Assembly: GCF_024970185.1 (NCBI RefSeq)
Contig: NZ_CP103965.1
Span: 6,591,001-6,655,000, forward strand
DNA from: Pseudomonas sp. N3-W
Lineage (GTDB): Bacteria; Pseudomonadota; Gammaproteobacteria; Pseudomonadales; Pseudomonadaceae
Direction: 5' to 3'
DNA length: 64,000 bases
The notes under the pieces are model-generated. The model saw only the letters and a program-made list of their open reading frames with translations, did not search any database and was not told where the DNA came from. Position 1 is the stretch's first letter. Every line of letters starts with the position of its first letter. The position numbers and the translations under genes were made by a program. Below, piece by piece: positions 25,140 through 34,444 of the stretch.

Positions 25140-27127
25140 TTGGCGGCTCCTGGCTGAGCGGTATTACGTGACGGCGCAGGGTCTGCCGGCAGCGTGAACG
25201 TACGCAGGTCTATGGTCGGCGCATTGCTGCTGCCGCCCAGACGATGATCGATTACCAGCAGCTTGGCATTGGCCAGGCCCTGGCTGAGTTGACTGAGGTA
25301 TTGCTCCAGCACGAAGGCTTGGCCGGCGCTGGCGTAAGCCTTTTGTTCGGCGCTGAATTTCAGGTCGGCGGCTTTGGCAGTGGCGTTGATTTCGTGGGCG
25401 TTGGCGGTGGCCTGATCGCGCGCGATGCTGGCCTGCAACTGCGCCTGGTTGGTCGCCTCGGCCGCCGCACCGCGCTCGCGGGAAATCAGCGCCTGCGCGC
25501 CAATCTGCGCCGCTTGTACGGCGTGATAAGCGTTGGCGGCGCCAGCTGGCGGATGAATCGCCTCAACGACCGTCGCGAGAATTTCCACGCCGCTGTCGAG
25601 TTTTTTCAGGTCGTCCTGCACCGCACGGCCAATTTTTTCGCCCAGCCCTACCCGATCTTCACCGAGCAAGCCGTCGAGGGTCCGCGTCGCGAAGTCGTGC
25701 ACCAGAATCCGGCTGGCGGTGCTGCGAATGAGTGTGGGGACATCGGCACTGTTGTAGGTCGCGGCCAGCGCGTCCTTGTCACTCAAACCGATTTGATAGA
25801 CGAAGCGCACGTCCATGTTGACGATCTGGAAGCTCTGCTTGTCAGCGCGGCTGCTGGCGATCACTTGGGATTTGTCGTTCACATGGCTGGCATCCCACAA
25901 GCGATTGGCAATCGCCGGGGCCGGGCCTTCAGCAGGTTCGGCTGTAACCGGGGCGCTTGCCTCGCCTACGCTGGTGGCCAACTCGTGGACCACGCCGTTC
26001 TCGACACTCCGCACCCGACCCAGAGGCCACGGCAAACCGGCGTGCAGACCAGGGCCAAAAACTTGCACCGGCTTGCCGAAACGCTCGTAGATACCGCGAC
26101 CTTGCAAAGGGATTTCGTGAATGCCGGTGAGCGCCCAACCGACGATTGCCACGACCACCAGCACCGGCAGAAACGCCCGGCGCATATAAGTGAAGGCCCA
26201 GATTTGTCGCAGGTCGATACCGAAGCGGTTATGCAATTCATGCTGCAAGGCGAGCAGCGGCTGTGGCGGCCAGCGCAACATGTCGGCGACAAAACTGCGC
26301 GCCAACAACGGTGGCTCAAGCAGTTCACGCTGTGGACTGAACAGCGATAACAGTGCACGCAGCAGCAACTCGGCGGCCACCAGCCCCGGTAGCAAACCGA
26401 TCAACACGGCCAGACGCACCGGCCAGACAGACGCTTCGCAGCCGAAAAGCAGGCACAACGCGCCAAGCACCAGGCAGATGATCGCAACGCGCGTCAGCTG
26501 CGCCAATGACGTGGCTTCAGGCCATTGGGCGGCGGATTCCTGAGCGAGCTGACGCTCCAGCACCAGCAAACCGAACGCCAGCAGCAAGGACAGTGCCGCA
26601 CCCACACTGGCCGACAAGCCCAACGCAGCGGGCGGCAAGTCGAGGTTCCAGACCTCGTTGATGCTGTACAGCGTCAACAGCGCCCAACCCGCCAGCCAGA
26701 GCGTCGGCGCGCCGATCTGCCCGAGCAACCGGGTGCCGCGCTGGCCCATTCGGGCGAGCTGTTTTTCGTACCAGCCAAGCGGTGCTTCGGGCTCAGCCTC
26801 GACCGGCAACAGCTCGCCAACGTCCGGCTGCATCGCCTGGCTGCGCCATTGACTGACCCACCACGCCGATTGCAACCCGGCTATCAGCACCAGCAGACCG
26901 GCGCTTTGATTGACCAGCAGCGGGGCCCACAGCGAGTGCGCCGCAAATAACGCAACAACGGACGCCGTCAACAGCCCCACTGCCGCCAGGGCGCTGAGGC
27001 CGATGGCGAGCAAGCGCAATCGGCGCCCCTGAAAAACCGCCTGCTGAAAGCGCAGCAGCCCGGCTACTTGCGTTCCATCGACTTCGAGATCGACTTGCAT
27101 ACCACCCCAGTGTTTATCATTACTCAC
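25136..27127 (-). CDS. Large SPFH-domain protein with polytopic N-terminus (HflK-related)
   Basis: 663 residues. The first 270 residues carry about six hydrophobic segments (for example LLAIGLSALAAVGLLTASVV and LVLGALCLLFGCEASVWPVR), followed by another helix near 325 and an SPFH domain (EIPLQGRGIYERFGKPVQVF to about residue 560) with a coiled-coil tail. This fused polytopic plus SPFH layout differs from HflK and HflC. The frame begins with GTG at 27127; an in-frame ATG at 27100 (GGGGTGGT before it) is an alternative start, and would leave more room for the Zur-like box at 27138. First gene of the operon. Role unknown. Confidence 0.8.
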   Translation of the reverse strand: MSNDKHWGGMQVDLEVDGTQVAGLLRFQQAVFQGRRLRLLAIGLSALAAVGLLTASVVALFAAHSLWAPLLVNQSAGLLVLIAGLQSAWWVSQWRSQAMQPDVGELLPVEAEPEAPLGWYEKQLARMGQRGTRLLGQIGAPTLWLAGWALLTLYSINEVWNLDLPPAALGLSASVGAALSLLLAFGLLVLERQLAQESAAQWPEATSLAQLTRVAIICLVLGALCLLFGCEASVWPVRLAVLIGLLPGLVAAELLLRALLSLFSPQRELLEPPLLARSFVADMLRWPPQPLLALQHELHNRFGIDLRQIWAFTYMRRAFLPVLVVVAIVGWALTGIHEIPLQGRGIYERFGKPVQVFGPGLHAGLPWPLGRVRSVENGVVHELATSVGEASAPVTAEPAEGPAPAIANRLWDASHVNDKSQVIASSRADKQSFQIVNMDVRFVYQIGLSDKDALAATYNSADVPTLIRSTASRILVHDFATRTLDGLLGEDRVGLGEKIGRAVQDDLKKLDSGVEILATVVEAIHPPAGAANAYHAVQAAQIGAQALISRERGAAAEATNQAQLQASIARDQATANAHEINATAKAADLKFSAEQKAYASAGQAFVLEQYLSQLSQGLANAKLLVIDHRLGGSSNAPTIDLRTFTLPADPAPSRNTAQPGAAK

Positions 27128-27134
27128 GATACAA

Positions 27135-27153
27135 CTCGTTACGATATAACGAG
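27135..27153. promoter_or_regulatory. Zur-like box before the SPFH/P-type ATPase operon
   Basis: CTCGTTACGATATAACGAG is an inverted repeat with arms CTCGTTA and TAACGAG. Its core GTTACGATATAAC differs from the Zur box at 11440 at two positions, and from the 15-base core TGTTATANTATAACA at four, so it is weaker than the two boxes in the folate cluster. It lies 8 bases from the GTG start and 35 from the ATG alternative. Confidence 0.55.
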
Positions 27154-27305
27154 AGCGGTGAAATTTTTGTACTAAATCTTTGTATCAGTGACGCTCAACC
27201 TCAAGCCTTGACCGAAATGCCCTGAAACGCACATATTACGCTCATAATTTTTCATCAGGACTACGTTTACCCCTCTCCGGTCTCATTCAATTCAGGAGTA
27301 CATCC

Positions 27306-28706
27306 ATGAGCACTTATGACGTCGTGATTCTGGGCGGCGGCCCCGGCGGCTACAACGCGGCGATCCGCGCTGGCCAGCTGGGCCTGAAGGCCGCGTGCGT
27401 CGAAGGGCGTGCCACGCTGGGCGGCACCTGCCTGAATGTCGGCTGCATGCCGTCCAAGGCTCTGTTGCACGCCTCCGAACTCTATGAGGCGGCCATGGGT
27501 GCGGAGTTCGCCAACCTGGGCATCGAGGTCCAACCGACACTCAATCTCGCCCAGATGATGAAACAGAAAGACGAAAGCGTGACCGGGCTGACCAAAGGCA
27601 TCGAGTTTCTGTTTCGCAAGCACAAGGTCGACTGGATCAAGGGCTGGGGCCACATCGACGGCCCGGGCAAAGTCAGTATCACCGACAGCCTGGGGACCAA
27701 AACCGAGCTGAGCGCCAAAGACATCATCATCGCTACCGGGTCGGAGCCCACTCCCCTGCCCGGCGTGGAGATCGATAACAAGCGCATCCTCGACTCGACG
27801 GGTGCGTTGTCCCTGAGTGAGGTGCCCAAGCATCTGGTGGTGATCGGTGCCGGCGTAATCGGCCTGGAACTGGGCTCGGTCTGGCGGCGTCTGGGGGCTC
27901 AGGTGACGGTGGTCGAGTTTCTCGACCGGATCTGCCCTGGTGTCGACGGTGAAGCCGGAAAAACCCTGCAACGTTCGCTGAGCAAGCAAGGCATCAGCTT
28001 CAAGTTGAGTTCGAAAGTCACCAGCGCCACCACCTCGGCGAACGACGTGCAACTGAGCGTCGAACCGGCTGCCGGTGGCACCGCCGAGTTGCTGGAAGCC
28101 GATTATGTGCTGGTGGCCATCGGTCGCCGTCCGTATACCCAAGGCCTGGGCCTGGAAAACGTGGGGCTGACCACGGACAAGCGCGGCATGCTCGCCAACA
28201 AGGGCCATCGCACCGAAGCGGCCGGGGTCTGGGTGATCGGCGACGTCACGTCCGGGCCGATGCTCGCGCACAAGGCCGAAGACGAAGCCATGGCCTGCAT
28301 CGAACAGATTGTCGGCAAGGCTGGCGAAGTGAATTACAACCTGATCCCCAACGTGATCTACACCCGGCCGGAGCTGGCCAGCGTCGGCAAGACCGAAGAA
28401 CAGCTCAAGGCTGAGGGCCGCACGTACAAGGTCGGCAAATTCCCGTTCACCGCCAACAGCCGGGCGAAGATCAATCACGAAACCGAAGGTTTTGCCAAAG
28501 TGCTGGCCGATGAACGCACCGACGAAATTCTCGGCGTGCATCTGGTCGGGCCGTGCGTCAGTGAAATGATTGGCGAGTATTGCGTGGCGATGGAATTCAG
28601 CGCGTCTGCCGAAGACATTGCCCTGACTTGCCATCCACACCCGACCCGGTCCGAGGCGTTGCGCCAGGCGGCGATGAATGTGGAGGGGATGGCGACGCAG
28701 ATGTAA
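27306..28706 (+). CDS. lpdA: Dihydrolipoamide dehydrogenase
   Basis: 466 residues. FAD-binding VVILGGGPGGYNAAIRAGQL at the N-terminus, redox-active disulfide GGTCLNVGCMPSKALL, NAD-binding VVIGAGVIGLELGSVW near residue 180, and the C-terminal catalytic His-Glu pair in CHPHPTRSEAL. It re-oxidises lipoamide of E2 components (2-oxoacid dehydrogenases or glycine cleavage). It is a stand-alone gene, not beside E1/E2 genes, like the third Lpd of P. aeruginosa. Good CAGGAG ribosome site before the ATG. Divergent from the SPFH operon. Confidence 0.92.
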   Translation: MSTYDVVILGGGPGGYNAAIRAGQLGLKAACVEGRATLGGTCLNVGCMPSKALLHASELYEAAMGAEFANLGIEVQPTLNLAQMMKQKDESVTGLTKGIEFLFRKHKVDWIKGWGHIDGPGKVSITDSLGTKTELSAKDIIIATGSEPTPLPGVEIDNKRILDSTGALSLSEVPKHLVVIGAGVIGLELGSVWRRLGAQVTVVEFLDRICPGVDGEAGKTLQRSLSKQGISFKLSSKVTSATTSANDVQLSVEPAAGGTAELLEADYVLVAIGRRPYTQGLGLENVGLTTDKRGMLANKGHRTEAAGVWVIGDVTSGPMLAHKAEDEAMACIEQIVGKAGEVNYNLIPNVIYTRPELASVGKTEEQLKAEGRTYKVGKFPFTANSRAKINHETEGFAKVLADERTDEILGVHLVGPCVSEMIGEYCVAMEFSASAEDIALTCHPHPTRSEALRQAAMNVEGMATQM

Positions 28707-28740
28707 GGCCTGAGGGATTTGCGGTGATTGATCTATCGCC

Positions 28741-28805
28741 TTCGCGAGCAGGCTCGCTCCCACATTTGAAATGCATTTCCCTGTGGGAGCGAGCCTGCTC
28801 GCGAA
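28741..28805. repeat. REP inverted pair
   Basis: Two exact inverted 24-base copies of the REP unit (28741-28764 and 28782-28805) with 17 bases between them, in the gap between the convergent lpdA and Lrp-type genes. Confidence 0.85.
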
Positions 28806-28820
28806 GAACGATAACGCGGT

Positions 28821-29294
28821 CTACAGCGGTAAATGCCCCAACGGCAACACCCCTGGGGTCTTCACTGTATGAATCGCAAAGTTGCTGCGGATATCACTCA
28901 CCCCCGGCAGCTTCAGCAATTGTCCGGTGAGAAAGTGGTCATAGGCGCGCAAGTCCGGCACCACCACTTGCAGCAGGAAATCCGACTCCCCTGACACCAG
29001 AAACGCCGAAATCACCTCGGGCAACGCCGTCACCGCCAGACGAAACGCCTCGGCCCGTTCATCGTTGTGGCGCTCGACCTTGACCCCGACAAACACCGTC
29101 AGCCCCAGTCCCACTTCGTCTCGGTCCAGGTTGGCCTGATAACCGCGAATCACCCCCGCCTCCTCCAGCATCCGCACCCGGCGCAGACACGGTGATGCGG
29201 ACAAGCCGATTTCGTCCGCGAGCTGCACATTACTCAGGCGACCATCCCGTTGCAGGGCGGCGAGAATCTTGCGGTCGTAGGCGTCGAGTTTCAT
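28821..29294 (-). CDS. Lrp/AsnC family transcriptional regulator
   Basis: 157 residues. The N-terminal helix-turn-helix reads LDAYDRKILAALQRDGRLSN, then QLADEIGLSASPCLRRVRML; the C-terminal RAM ligand domain includes PEVISAFLVSGESDFLLQVV. Such regulators sense an amino acid and control its catabolism or export. The divergent neighbour is a LysE-type exporter with 144 bases between the two starts, the usual arrangement for an Lrp-controlled exporter. Confidence 0.9.
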   Translation of the reverse strand: MKLDAYDRKILAALQRDGRLSNVQLADEIGLSASPCLRRVRMLEEAGVIRGYQANLDRDEVGLGLTVFVGVKVERHNDERAEAFRLAVTALPEVISAFLVSGESDFLLQVVVPDLRAYDHFLTGQLLKLPGVSDIRSNFAIHTVKTPGVLPLGHLPL

Positions 29295-29438
29295 GGTTTG
29301 GCAGATTCCGATGGCGGTAACGGGAAAACGTAGCAGCTTATGCCAACTTGCGCGATGTCATACGCCAACTACGCAAGCACCTGCCCTCCCCTTCAGACCT
29401 AGACTGCCACAACCAAATCGACAACGAACGGGTGCAAC

Positions 29439-30068
29439 ATGGCTGGACTCTGGCTGTTTTTCATGGCGCTGGCGGTGGTTTATCTGCTGCCGGGCCCGGA
29501 CATGATCCTGCTGCTGCAAACGGGCGCCAGACAAGGCAAAGGCGCGGCGCTGGCCACAGCGGTGGGGCTGGGCGTTGCCCGGGGCTGCCACGTAGCCCTC
29601 GCCGCATTGGGGTTGGCGGCATTGTTCAAGGCAGCACCCTGGACTTTCGATGTGGTGCGACTGGCGGGTGCCGCTTACCTGCTGTGGATTGGCGTGCAGT
29701 GCCTGCGCACCACGATGCTGCCAAACCTCAACGGCAGCGATGCAACCCTGGCCAAACCACGCTGGCGAGCGTCGGCTCGACGGGGTTTGCTGACCAACCT
29801 GCTCAACCCCAAGGCGCTGCTGTTCTGCTCGGTGCTGTTGCCGCAATTCATTGACCCGCAGGCCGGGCCGGTACTCACACAGTTTGCGACGCTGGGCGTT
29901 TTGCTAGTGGTGGTCGGTCTGCTGTTCGACAGCGCCTACGCACTGGTCGGCGCCGCACTGGGCCGTTGGTTGCAACGCAGTCCCTCGGCCCAGCGGGTAC
30001 AGCAATGGCTGTTCGGCAGCCTGTTGATCGGCTTCGCGTTGCGGCTGACGTTTGTGCAGCAGGCATGA
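29439..30068 (+). CDS. LysE family amino-acid exporter
   Basis: 209 residues, about six membrane helices. The family signature is the N-terminal LPGPDMILLLQTGARQGKGA and the central RGLLTNLLNPKALLFC. It exports an amino acid or related compound (RhtB/LysE superfamily) through the inner membrane. Probably under the divergent Lrp-type regulator at 28821-29294. Substrate cannot be read from sequence. Confidence 0.88.
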   Translation: MAGLWLFFMALAVVYLLPGPDMILLLQTGARQGKGAALATAVGLGVARGCHVALAALGLAALFKAAPWTFDVVRLAGAAYLLWIGVQCLRTTMLPNLNGSDATLAKPRWRASARRGLLTNLLNPKALLFCSVLLPQFIDPQAGPVLTQFATLGVLLVVVGLLFDSAYALVGAALGRWLQRSPSAQRVQQWLFGSLLIGFALRLTFVQQA

Positions 30069-30092
30069 GTTATATCAGGCAAAAGAAGAACC

Positions 30093-30120
30093 TGTGGGAG
30101 CGAGCTTGCTCGCTCCCACA
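30093..30120. repeat. REP hairpin after the LysE gene
   Basis: TGTGGGAGCGAGC and its exact complement GCTCGCTCCCACA (13-base arms) around TT. It lies between the convergent exporter and TPR-protein genes and can serve as a bidirectional transcription end. Confidence 0.8.
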
Positions 30121-30134
30121 TGGATTTCAGGTAC

Positions 30135-32264
30135 TCAGGTCTTGCGGCGGCGCCGGTTGATCAGCAGCAAGGCTGCGGCCACTACAACCACCACACCGCC
30201 AATCTGCAATGCGCGTTTGTAGGGGCGTAATGCCGACCGCACGCTGTCCACCGCCTGGGTCACGTAGCGCTTGTCGGCGTTGGGGAAGTCCGGATCCTGG
30301 CATTGATGCCCGAAGTCACCGGCCCAGACCACATACGGACCCTGTTCGACATAACGACGATAGAACCCGCTCTGTTCTTCCAGGCTGGTGCCCCAGGTGG
30401 AAGCCTTGCACAGCACGGCAGCAAACGCCTGACTGCTGCGGGGCAAATGATCCGCAGCCTTGCTCGCCAGACTCGTGGCGATGTAACGGTAATGGAAACG
30501 CTCATCCGGCTGCGCCACGGTGGCCTGCTGACGCTGCACTTCGCCCTCCGCCATAAAGGGTCCGACCTTCAACTCCGGCGTTTCCAGGCTGTAGTTACCG
30601 CCAAACGTCGCGTAATCCGGGGACATCTCGTAGCCCAACAACTCCATCCCGTCATGGCGGGCCAACGCGGCGGCCTGGTAATAGGCAAACGCCCGGTTGG
30701 TCGGCCACCAGTTGGATTCGGCGTCGTGGCGCATCTGCCCATAAAACCGGGCCTTGTTTTGCAGATCTTCATTATCGAAATACGCCGGCGCCTCGTCATA
30801 ACGCCCTTCGCGCAGCAAACGCCGACCGAGCAGGTCACGCAGGCTCGCGGCGACCGGCAGTGGGACGTAATTGTCGCGCTGCTGCTGAGTCAGCGGCGGC
30901 GGTGCCGGCACTTGTGTATCGACGTAGTGCTTGAGTTCATCGAGTGTCAGTACCCGTTCAGCAACGGTCGCGGCGTCCAGCCAGTAGACGCCTTTGCTGC
31001 GATACAGCTGATCGAAGGCTTGCAGGTAATCGCCGCGTTGCAGGGCCAGGATCGCGCTCTCGCCCTCGACCCGGCACTTGGGCTGCAAGGTTTCGAAGTC
31101 CCAGTCCTGAGTCCGGCGTTCACCCCATGATTCGTTCTGCGGGAACGCCTGCGCCGCTTTCGCATACGCGGCCGCGGCGGCTGTTTTATCGCCCTCGCGC
31201 AGTGCCAGTTTGGCCCGCAGCCACCAGGCCAGGCCGCCGTCGCCGGCATGTTCGAGGAATGTCTTGGCGCTGGCGTAATCGCCCTGTTGATAATTCACCG
31301 CGGCCAGTCGATCAGCGTTTTCCAGAGTGCCCTGGGTGCTGCTTTGCAGCGCTTTGAGCAGTTTCTGTTCGTTGGGCGGTTGTTCAGTGAATAACCAACC
31401 CTGACGACTGATCAACGAGGCCGTGACCAGTTGCTGTACCGCGTGGCCCTTGAGCAATATGGCCAGTTGATCTTCCGGCAGCGCCGCCAATTCACCCATC
31501 AATTGCTTGAGCGAGGAATAACCCACCGCCGAGCCATGCAGATTCTGCGTGGCATACAGTTCAATGGCGCGGTTCCAGTCACCCGCCGTGCGAACCACGC
31601 GCGCCTCTTCACCGAGGCTGGCGATGCCCAGTTCGAGCGGGTCGCTGAAGCCGTCGATGGCCAGTTGGCGCGTCTGCTCAAAGGCTTTTTGCGCCTGGGC
31701 CAGCTGATCAGGCCCGGCACCGGCTTCGGCGCTCATGGCAAACAGCGCCCGGCCCAGGGAATAAGCCGCCCAGGTACTGCGCGACGCTCGTTGCTGCGCC
31801 GGTAACGCCAGCACCTTGCGGAAATATTCGACGGCCAGGCCGTGATCCTCGGCAGCGAATGCCGCCGCACCGGCCAGATACAAGCTGAGTTCGGCAGGCA
31901 GGCTCGCGCCCTGCTCTTCTACCTGATGGGCATCGGTCAGGGTTCGCAATTGCTTCACCAACGCCTGCTGCTCAGCCGTTAAACCAGCTTGCTCGACCAG
32001 ATCTCGCTGGGCGCTGTAGTCCGGCGCATCGTCGTAGCCTCCACCCGGGACGTTAGTGGCCGCCGTGGCGTTCTTGAGTCCGGCAATGGCATGCCCGAGG
32101 CGATTGATCTCGAAGTTGAAATTACCCTCCGGCAACTCCGCCAGTGATTGACCCCGGTTGTCCAGCAGGCGCATGGGGAAGTCCGGCCCGCAGGCCATTG
32201 CCGAACCCAGCGGCAGGCTGAGGCTCAGGCAGAGCAGGTGGCGGGGCCAGTTACGGGTCAACAT
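30135..32264 (-). CDS. Large envelope protein with TPR-like repeats and C-terminal membrane anchor, unknown function
   Basis: 709 residues from the ATG at 32264 (AAGGAG upstream); the listed longer frame is read inside the neighbouring gene. Signal peptide MLTRNWPRHLLCLSLSLPLG, cleaved at AMA. The body is helical with TPR-like pieces (LADRLAAVNYQQGDYASAKTFLEH-type stretch, residues about 330-400; AAAAAYAKAAQAFP). The end is a membrane helix followed by a basic tail (IGGVVVVVAAALLLINRRRR). So it is exported and anchored in the inner membrane by its C-terminus. It overlaps the DUF3142 lipoprotein gene by 14 bases, so the two are co-made. I do not recognise a named family. Confidence 0.75.
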   Translation of the reverse strand: MLTRNWPRHLLCLSLSLPLGSAMACGPDFPMRLLDNRGQSLAELPEGNFNFEINRLGHAIAGLKNATAATNVPGGGYDDAPDYSAQRDLVEQAGLTAEQQALVKQLRTLTDAHQVEEQGASLPAELSLYLAGAAAFAAEDHGLAVEYFRKVLALPAQQRASRSTWAAYSLGRALFAMSAEAGAGPDQLAQAQKAFEQTRQLAIDGFSDPLELGIASLGEEARVVRTAGDWNRAIELYATQNLHGSAVGYSSLKQLMGELAALPEDQLAILLKGHAVQQLVTASLISRQGWLFTEQPPNEQKLLKALQSSTQGTLENADRLAAVNYQQGDYASAKTFLEHAGDGGLAWWLRAKLALREGDKTAAAAAYAKAAQAFPQNESWGERRTQDWDFETLQPKCRVEGESAILALQRGDYLQAFDQLYRSKGVYWLDAATVAERVLTLDELKHYVDTQVPAPPPLTQQQRDNYVPLPVAASLRDLLGRRLLREGRYDEAPAYFDNEDLQNKARFYGQMRHDAESNWWPTNRAFAYYQAAALARHDGMELLGYEMSPDYATFGGNYSLETPELKVGPFMAEGEVQRQQATVAQPDERFHYRYIATSLASKAADHLPRSSQAFAAVLCKASTWGTSLEEQSGFYRRYVEQGPYVVWAGDFGHQCQDPDFPNADKRYVTQAVDSVRSALRPYKRALQIGGVVVVVAAALLLINRRRRKT

Positions 32265-33444
32265 GCGAAGCTCCTTGGTCAATTTTTGCACAGCGTGCCC
32301 AACCGATGGCCCGCTGCCCGCCAGCCGCCATGCGGCCTTCTCGCAGTCGAGTGAAGGTAAGCAGATCCGGGCTTTGTTGCAACGCGTAACCGGCCAGCGC
32401 ATCGGCGCCATCGCAGCCTTGCACTGGCAGAGTCAGGCGCTCGGGCCAAGCGCTGTCGAGGTTGCCCTGATTGCTGAGGCTGATGTCATAGAGGCCATTA
32501 TCTTCGGAGAGTTGCAGGCTCAAGCGACTATTTAGTGCGTCGCCACGAGCGACAGCGCGCAATGTCGTCAGGCTCCAGGCACGCCGGTCGTTTGGCAGGG
32601 GCAGGCGGAACCAGATCAATCCCGCGAGATGGGCCGGTGGATGCTGGCGCAATTCGCCAGCAAGGGCGCTTAATTGCTGTGGATCAGCGAGCAATTCCCG
32701 GCGTTCACCGCCCTGCTCGATCGGCACTTCGCTTTCCACCCGCGGTGCACCCTCGGTGCTCGACAACAGCGCCACACCATAGGCAGGCAAAGCCAGATAA
32801 AACGGCTTGTCCGTAACGCGACTCCAGGCCCTGGCCCATTTTTTTGCCTGATCGGGGTCGAACAAGCCAAGACGCGGATCGCTCACCGCATGCACCTGCA
32901 ACACGCTGCTGTCGACGGTAGCCAGCAACGCCGGCAATTCGGGGCTGTCGAGCCAGGCCGGCAATGCAGTGATGCTCAGCGGCAAGGACGCCGGCAGCGC
33001 GGCGCGCAGGTGACCGAGAAACTCCCGATAGGCCGGCAATCTGGCGTTGCCCGCATCATGGTCGATTTCCACGCCAGCCAGGGTCAGCCCCTGCCTTTGC
33101 CAATCGCCCAGCACTTGCTGGACCTGCGCAATGACCGCGTCCTGATCCAGGGTCTTGAGCTGACCATCGAGGCGAATCACCGCAATCAGTGGCCGACCAT
33201 CGCGCTTGAGCAACACCGGGTCGATCAACGCACGGCGCCAGCCATCCTGTGGAAAAGCCTGGAGCGCCAGCACGCGCAAGGTCGAGAAATCCGCACGGCT
33301 GTCATGCAATGCGGCCTCGTGGGCCGGGGTCCACTGGCGTTGCCAGATATAGAGTTGTTGATCGAGGGGCGGCGTGGGACGTTGTTCACAGCCGTTGAGC
33401 AATAGAGCGGCGAACAACAGTGACAGCCGAATGAAAAACACCAT
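32251..33444 (-). CDS. DUF3142 family lipoprotein
   Basis: 397 residues from the ATG at 33444, with AAGGAT upstream. MVFFIRLSLLFAALLLNGC is a lipoprotein signal with the lipobox LLNGC. The central part looks like a glycoside-hydrolase-type TIM barrel: LTLAGVEIDHDAGNARLPAY and HLAGLIWFRLPLPNDRRAWS match DUF3142 patterns, where Asp/Glu residues at strand ends are suggestive of sugar binding. Co-transcribed with the TPR protein downstream. Substrate and activity unknown. Confidence 0.8.
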   Translation of the reverse strand: MVFFIRLSLLFAALLLNGCEQRPTPPLDQQLYIWQRQWTPAHEAALHDSRADFSTLRVLALQAFPQDGWRRALIDPVLLKRDGRPLIAVIRLDGQLKTLDQDAVIAQVQQVLGDWQRQGLTLAGVEIDHDAGNARLPAYREFLGHLRAALPASLPLSITALPAWLDSPELPALLATVDSSVLQVHAVSDPRLGLFDPDQAKKWARAWSRVTDKPFYLALPAYGVALLSSTEGAPRVESEVPIEQGGERRELLADPQQLSALAGELRQHPPAHLAGLIWFRLPLPNDRRAWSLTTLRAVARGDALNSRLSLQLSEDNGLYDISLSNQGNLDSAWPERLTLPVQGCDGADALAGYALQQSPDLLTFTRLREGRMAAGGQRAIGWARCAKIDQGASHVDP

Positions 33445-33491
33445 GAAATCCTTGAGCCGTGATAACGCAAACCCTAGCGTACACAAAACCC

Positions 33492-33581
33492 TGTGGGAGC
33501 GAGCCTGCTCGCGAGGGCGGTGTGTCAGCCGGCATCAATGTTGGATGGAAAACCGGCTTCGCGAGCAGGCTCGCTCCCACA
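33492..33581. repeat. REP inverted pair
   Basis: TGTGGGAGCGAGCCTGCTCG begins at 33492 and its inverted partner TCGCGAGCAGGCTCGCTCCC begins at 33559. They separate the DUF3142 gene promoter from the end of the methyltransferase gene. Confidence 0.85.
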
Positions 33582-33604
33582 GTGATGGTGGTGTCAGCCA
33601 GGGA

Positions 33605-34444
33605 TTATTCGGCCAGCGGTTTGCGCGCAATGATCACCTGACTCTTGGCCACCACCGCATCCAGTGCGCTTTTGATCTGCGCGCCGCGTGGCGAATCCAG
33701 GACCTTCTGCCAGGTTTCAGCCCAGCTATTGAGCATCGGATGATCGGCGTTGCCGAGATCGACCCCGGACTCCCAGAACAGCAGCATCCACATCGACCAG
33801 TAGAACCCGTACTGACTATGACTGAGCACTTCCAGGCCGGCGTCGCTGACCATCGCCTTGAACTGCTCTTCGGTGATGATGCGAATGTGGTTGGGCTTCT
33901 CGAAGTACTCTGGCGCGGCGATGCCCTTTTGCAGATTTTCCGAGCTGGGGTGCGGCACGCTGAGCAAATACAACGCGCCAGGCTTGCCGACGCGCGCCAG
34001 CTCGGCGAGAAATTGCGCCGGATCGTCGACATGCTCAATCACCTCGGTGGACACCACCCGTGTGGCGGTGCCATCAGCGATCGGCAATGGATTGCAGTCG
34101 GTGACATGGCATTCGATGTCCCGAGCCGGCGTATCGCCCAGGCGCTGGCGGGTCGATTCGACCTTGGCCGCGTCGATGTCGGCAATGACGATCTTCGCCC
34201 CGCGCATACCGCAGAAATGCACGTTGCCTCCGTCGCCACATCCCACGTCCAGCACCGTGTCTTCAGGGCTGATCAGAAACCCCGGAAACAGCTCGTTGGT
34301 TTGCTGGTTGAACCAGCCGCTGAGCGTCGCGTCGAACAAGCCGAGCTGGAACGGATCAACCTTGTCGACCACAGCAACCTCTGGTGTCACCGGCTGTGCG
34401 GGCGCGGGCGTGCCCGCCGTGAGTTTCTTCAAAAGGCTCAGCAT
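33605..34444 (-). CDS. SAM-dependent methyltransferase of the O-antigen locus
   Basis: 279 residues. Class I methyltransferase: motif I VLDVGCGDGGNVHFCG near residue 64, then VIADIDAAK and STEVIEHVDDP. It starts inside the acyltransferase gene (7-base overlap) and is the last gene of the leftward sugar-modification operon, so its likely target is a rhamnose of the O-polysaccharide (for example O-methylation that caps the chain). Target is inference from context. Confidence 0.8.
   Translation of the reverse strand: MLSLLKKLTAGTPAPAQPVTPEVAVVDKVDPFQLGLFDATLSGWFNQQTNELFPGFLISPEDTVLDVGCGDGGNVHFCGMRGAKIVIADIDAAKVESTRQRLGDTPARDIECHVTDCNPLPIADGTATRVVSTEVIEHVDDPAQFLAELARVGKPGALYLLSVPHPSSENLQKGIAAPEYFEKPNHIRIITEEQFKAMVSDAGLEVLSHSQYGFYWSMWMLLFWESGVDLGNADHPMLNSWAETWQKVLDSPRGAQIKSALDAVVAKSQVIIARKPLAE

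Noticed and set aside
27267..28763. 498-codon minus-strand frame opposite lpdA
   Set aside because: Antisense of a textbook dihydrolipoamide dehydrogenase; it also begins inside the REP pair.
30135..30240. GlyGly-CTERM or PEP-CTERM sorting signal at the end of the TPR-like protein
   Set aside because: There is a helix plus basic tail, but no GG or PEP motif before it.
30135..32264. Lipoprotein reading of the TPR-like protein (Cys after the signal peptide)
   Set aside because: The residues before Cys (A-M-A-C) do not fit a lipobox well, and the protein has a C-terminal membrane anchor; ordinary signal cleavage is more likely.
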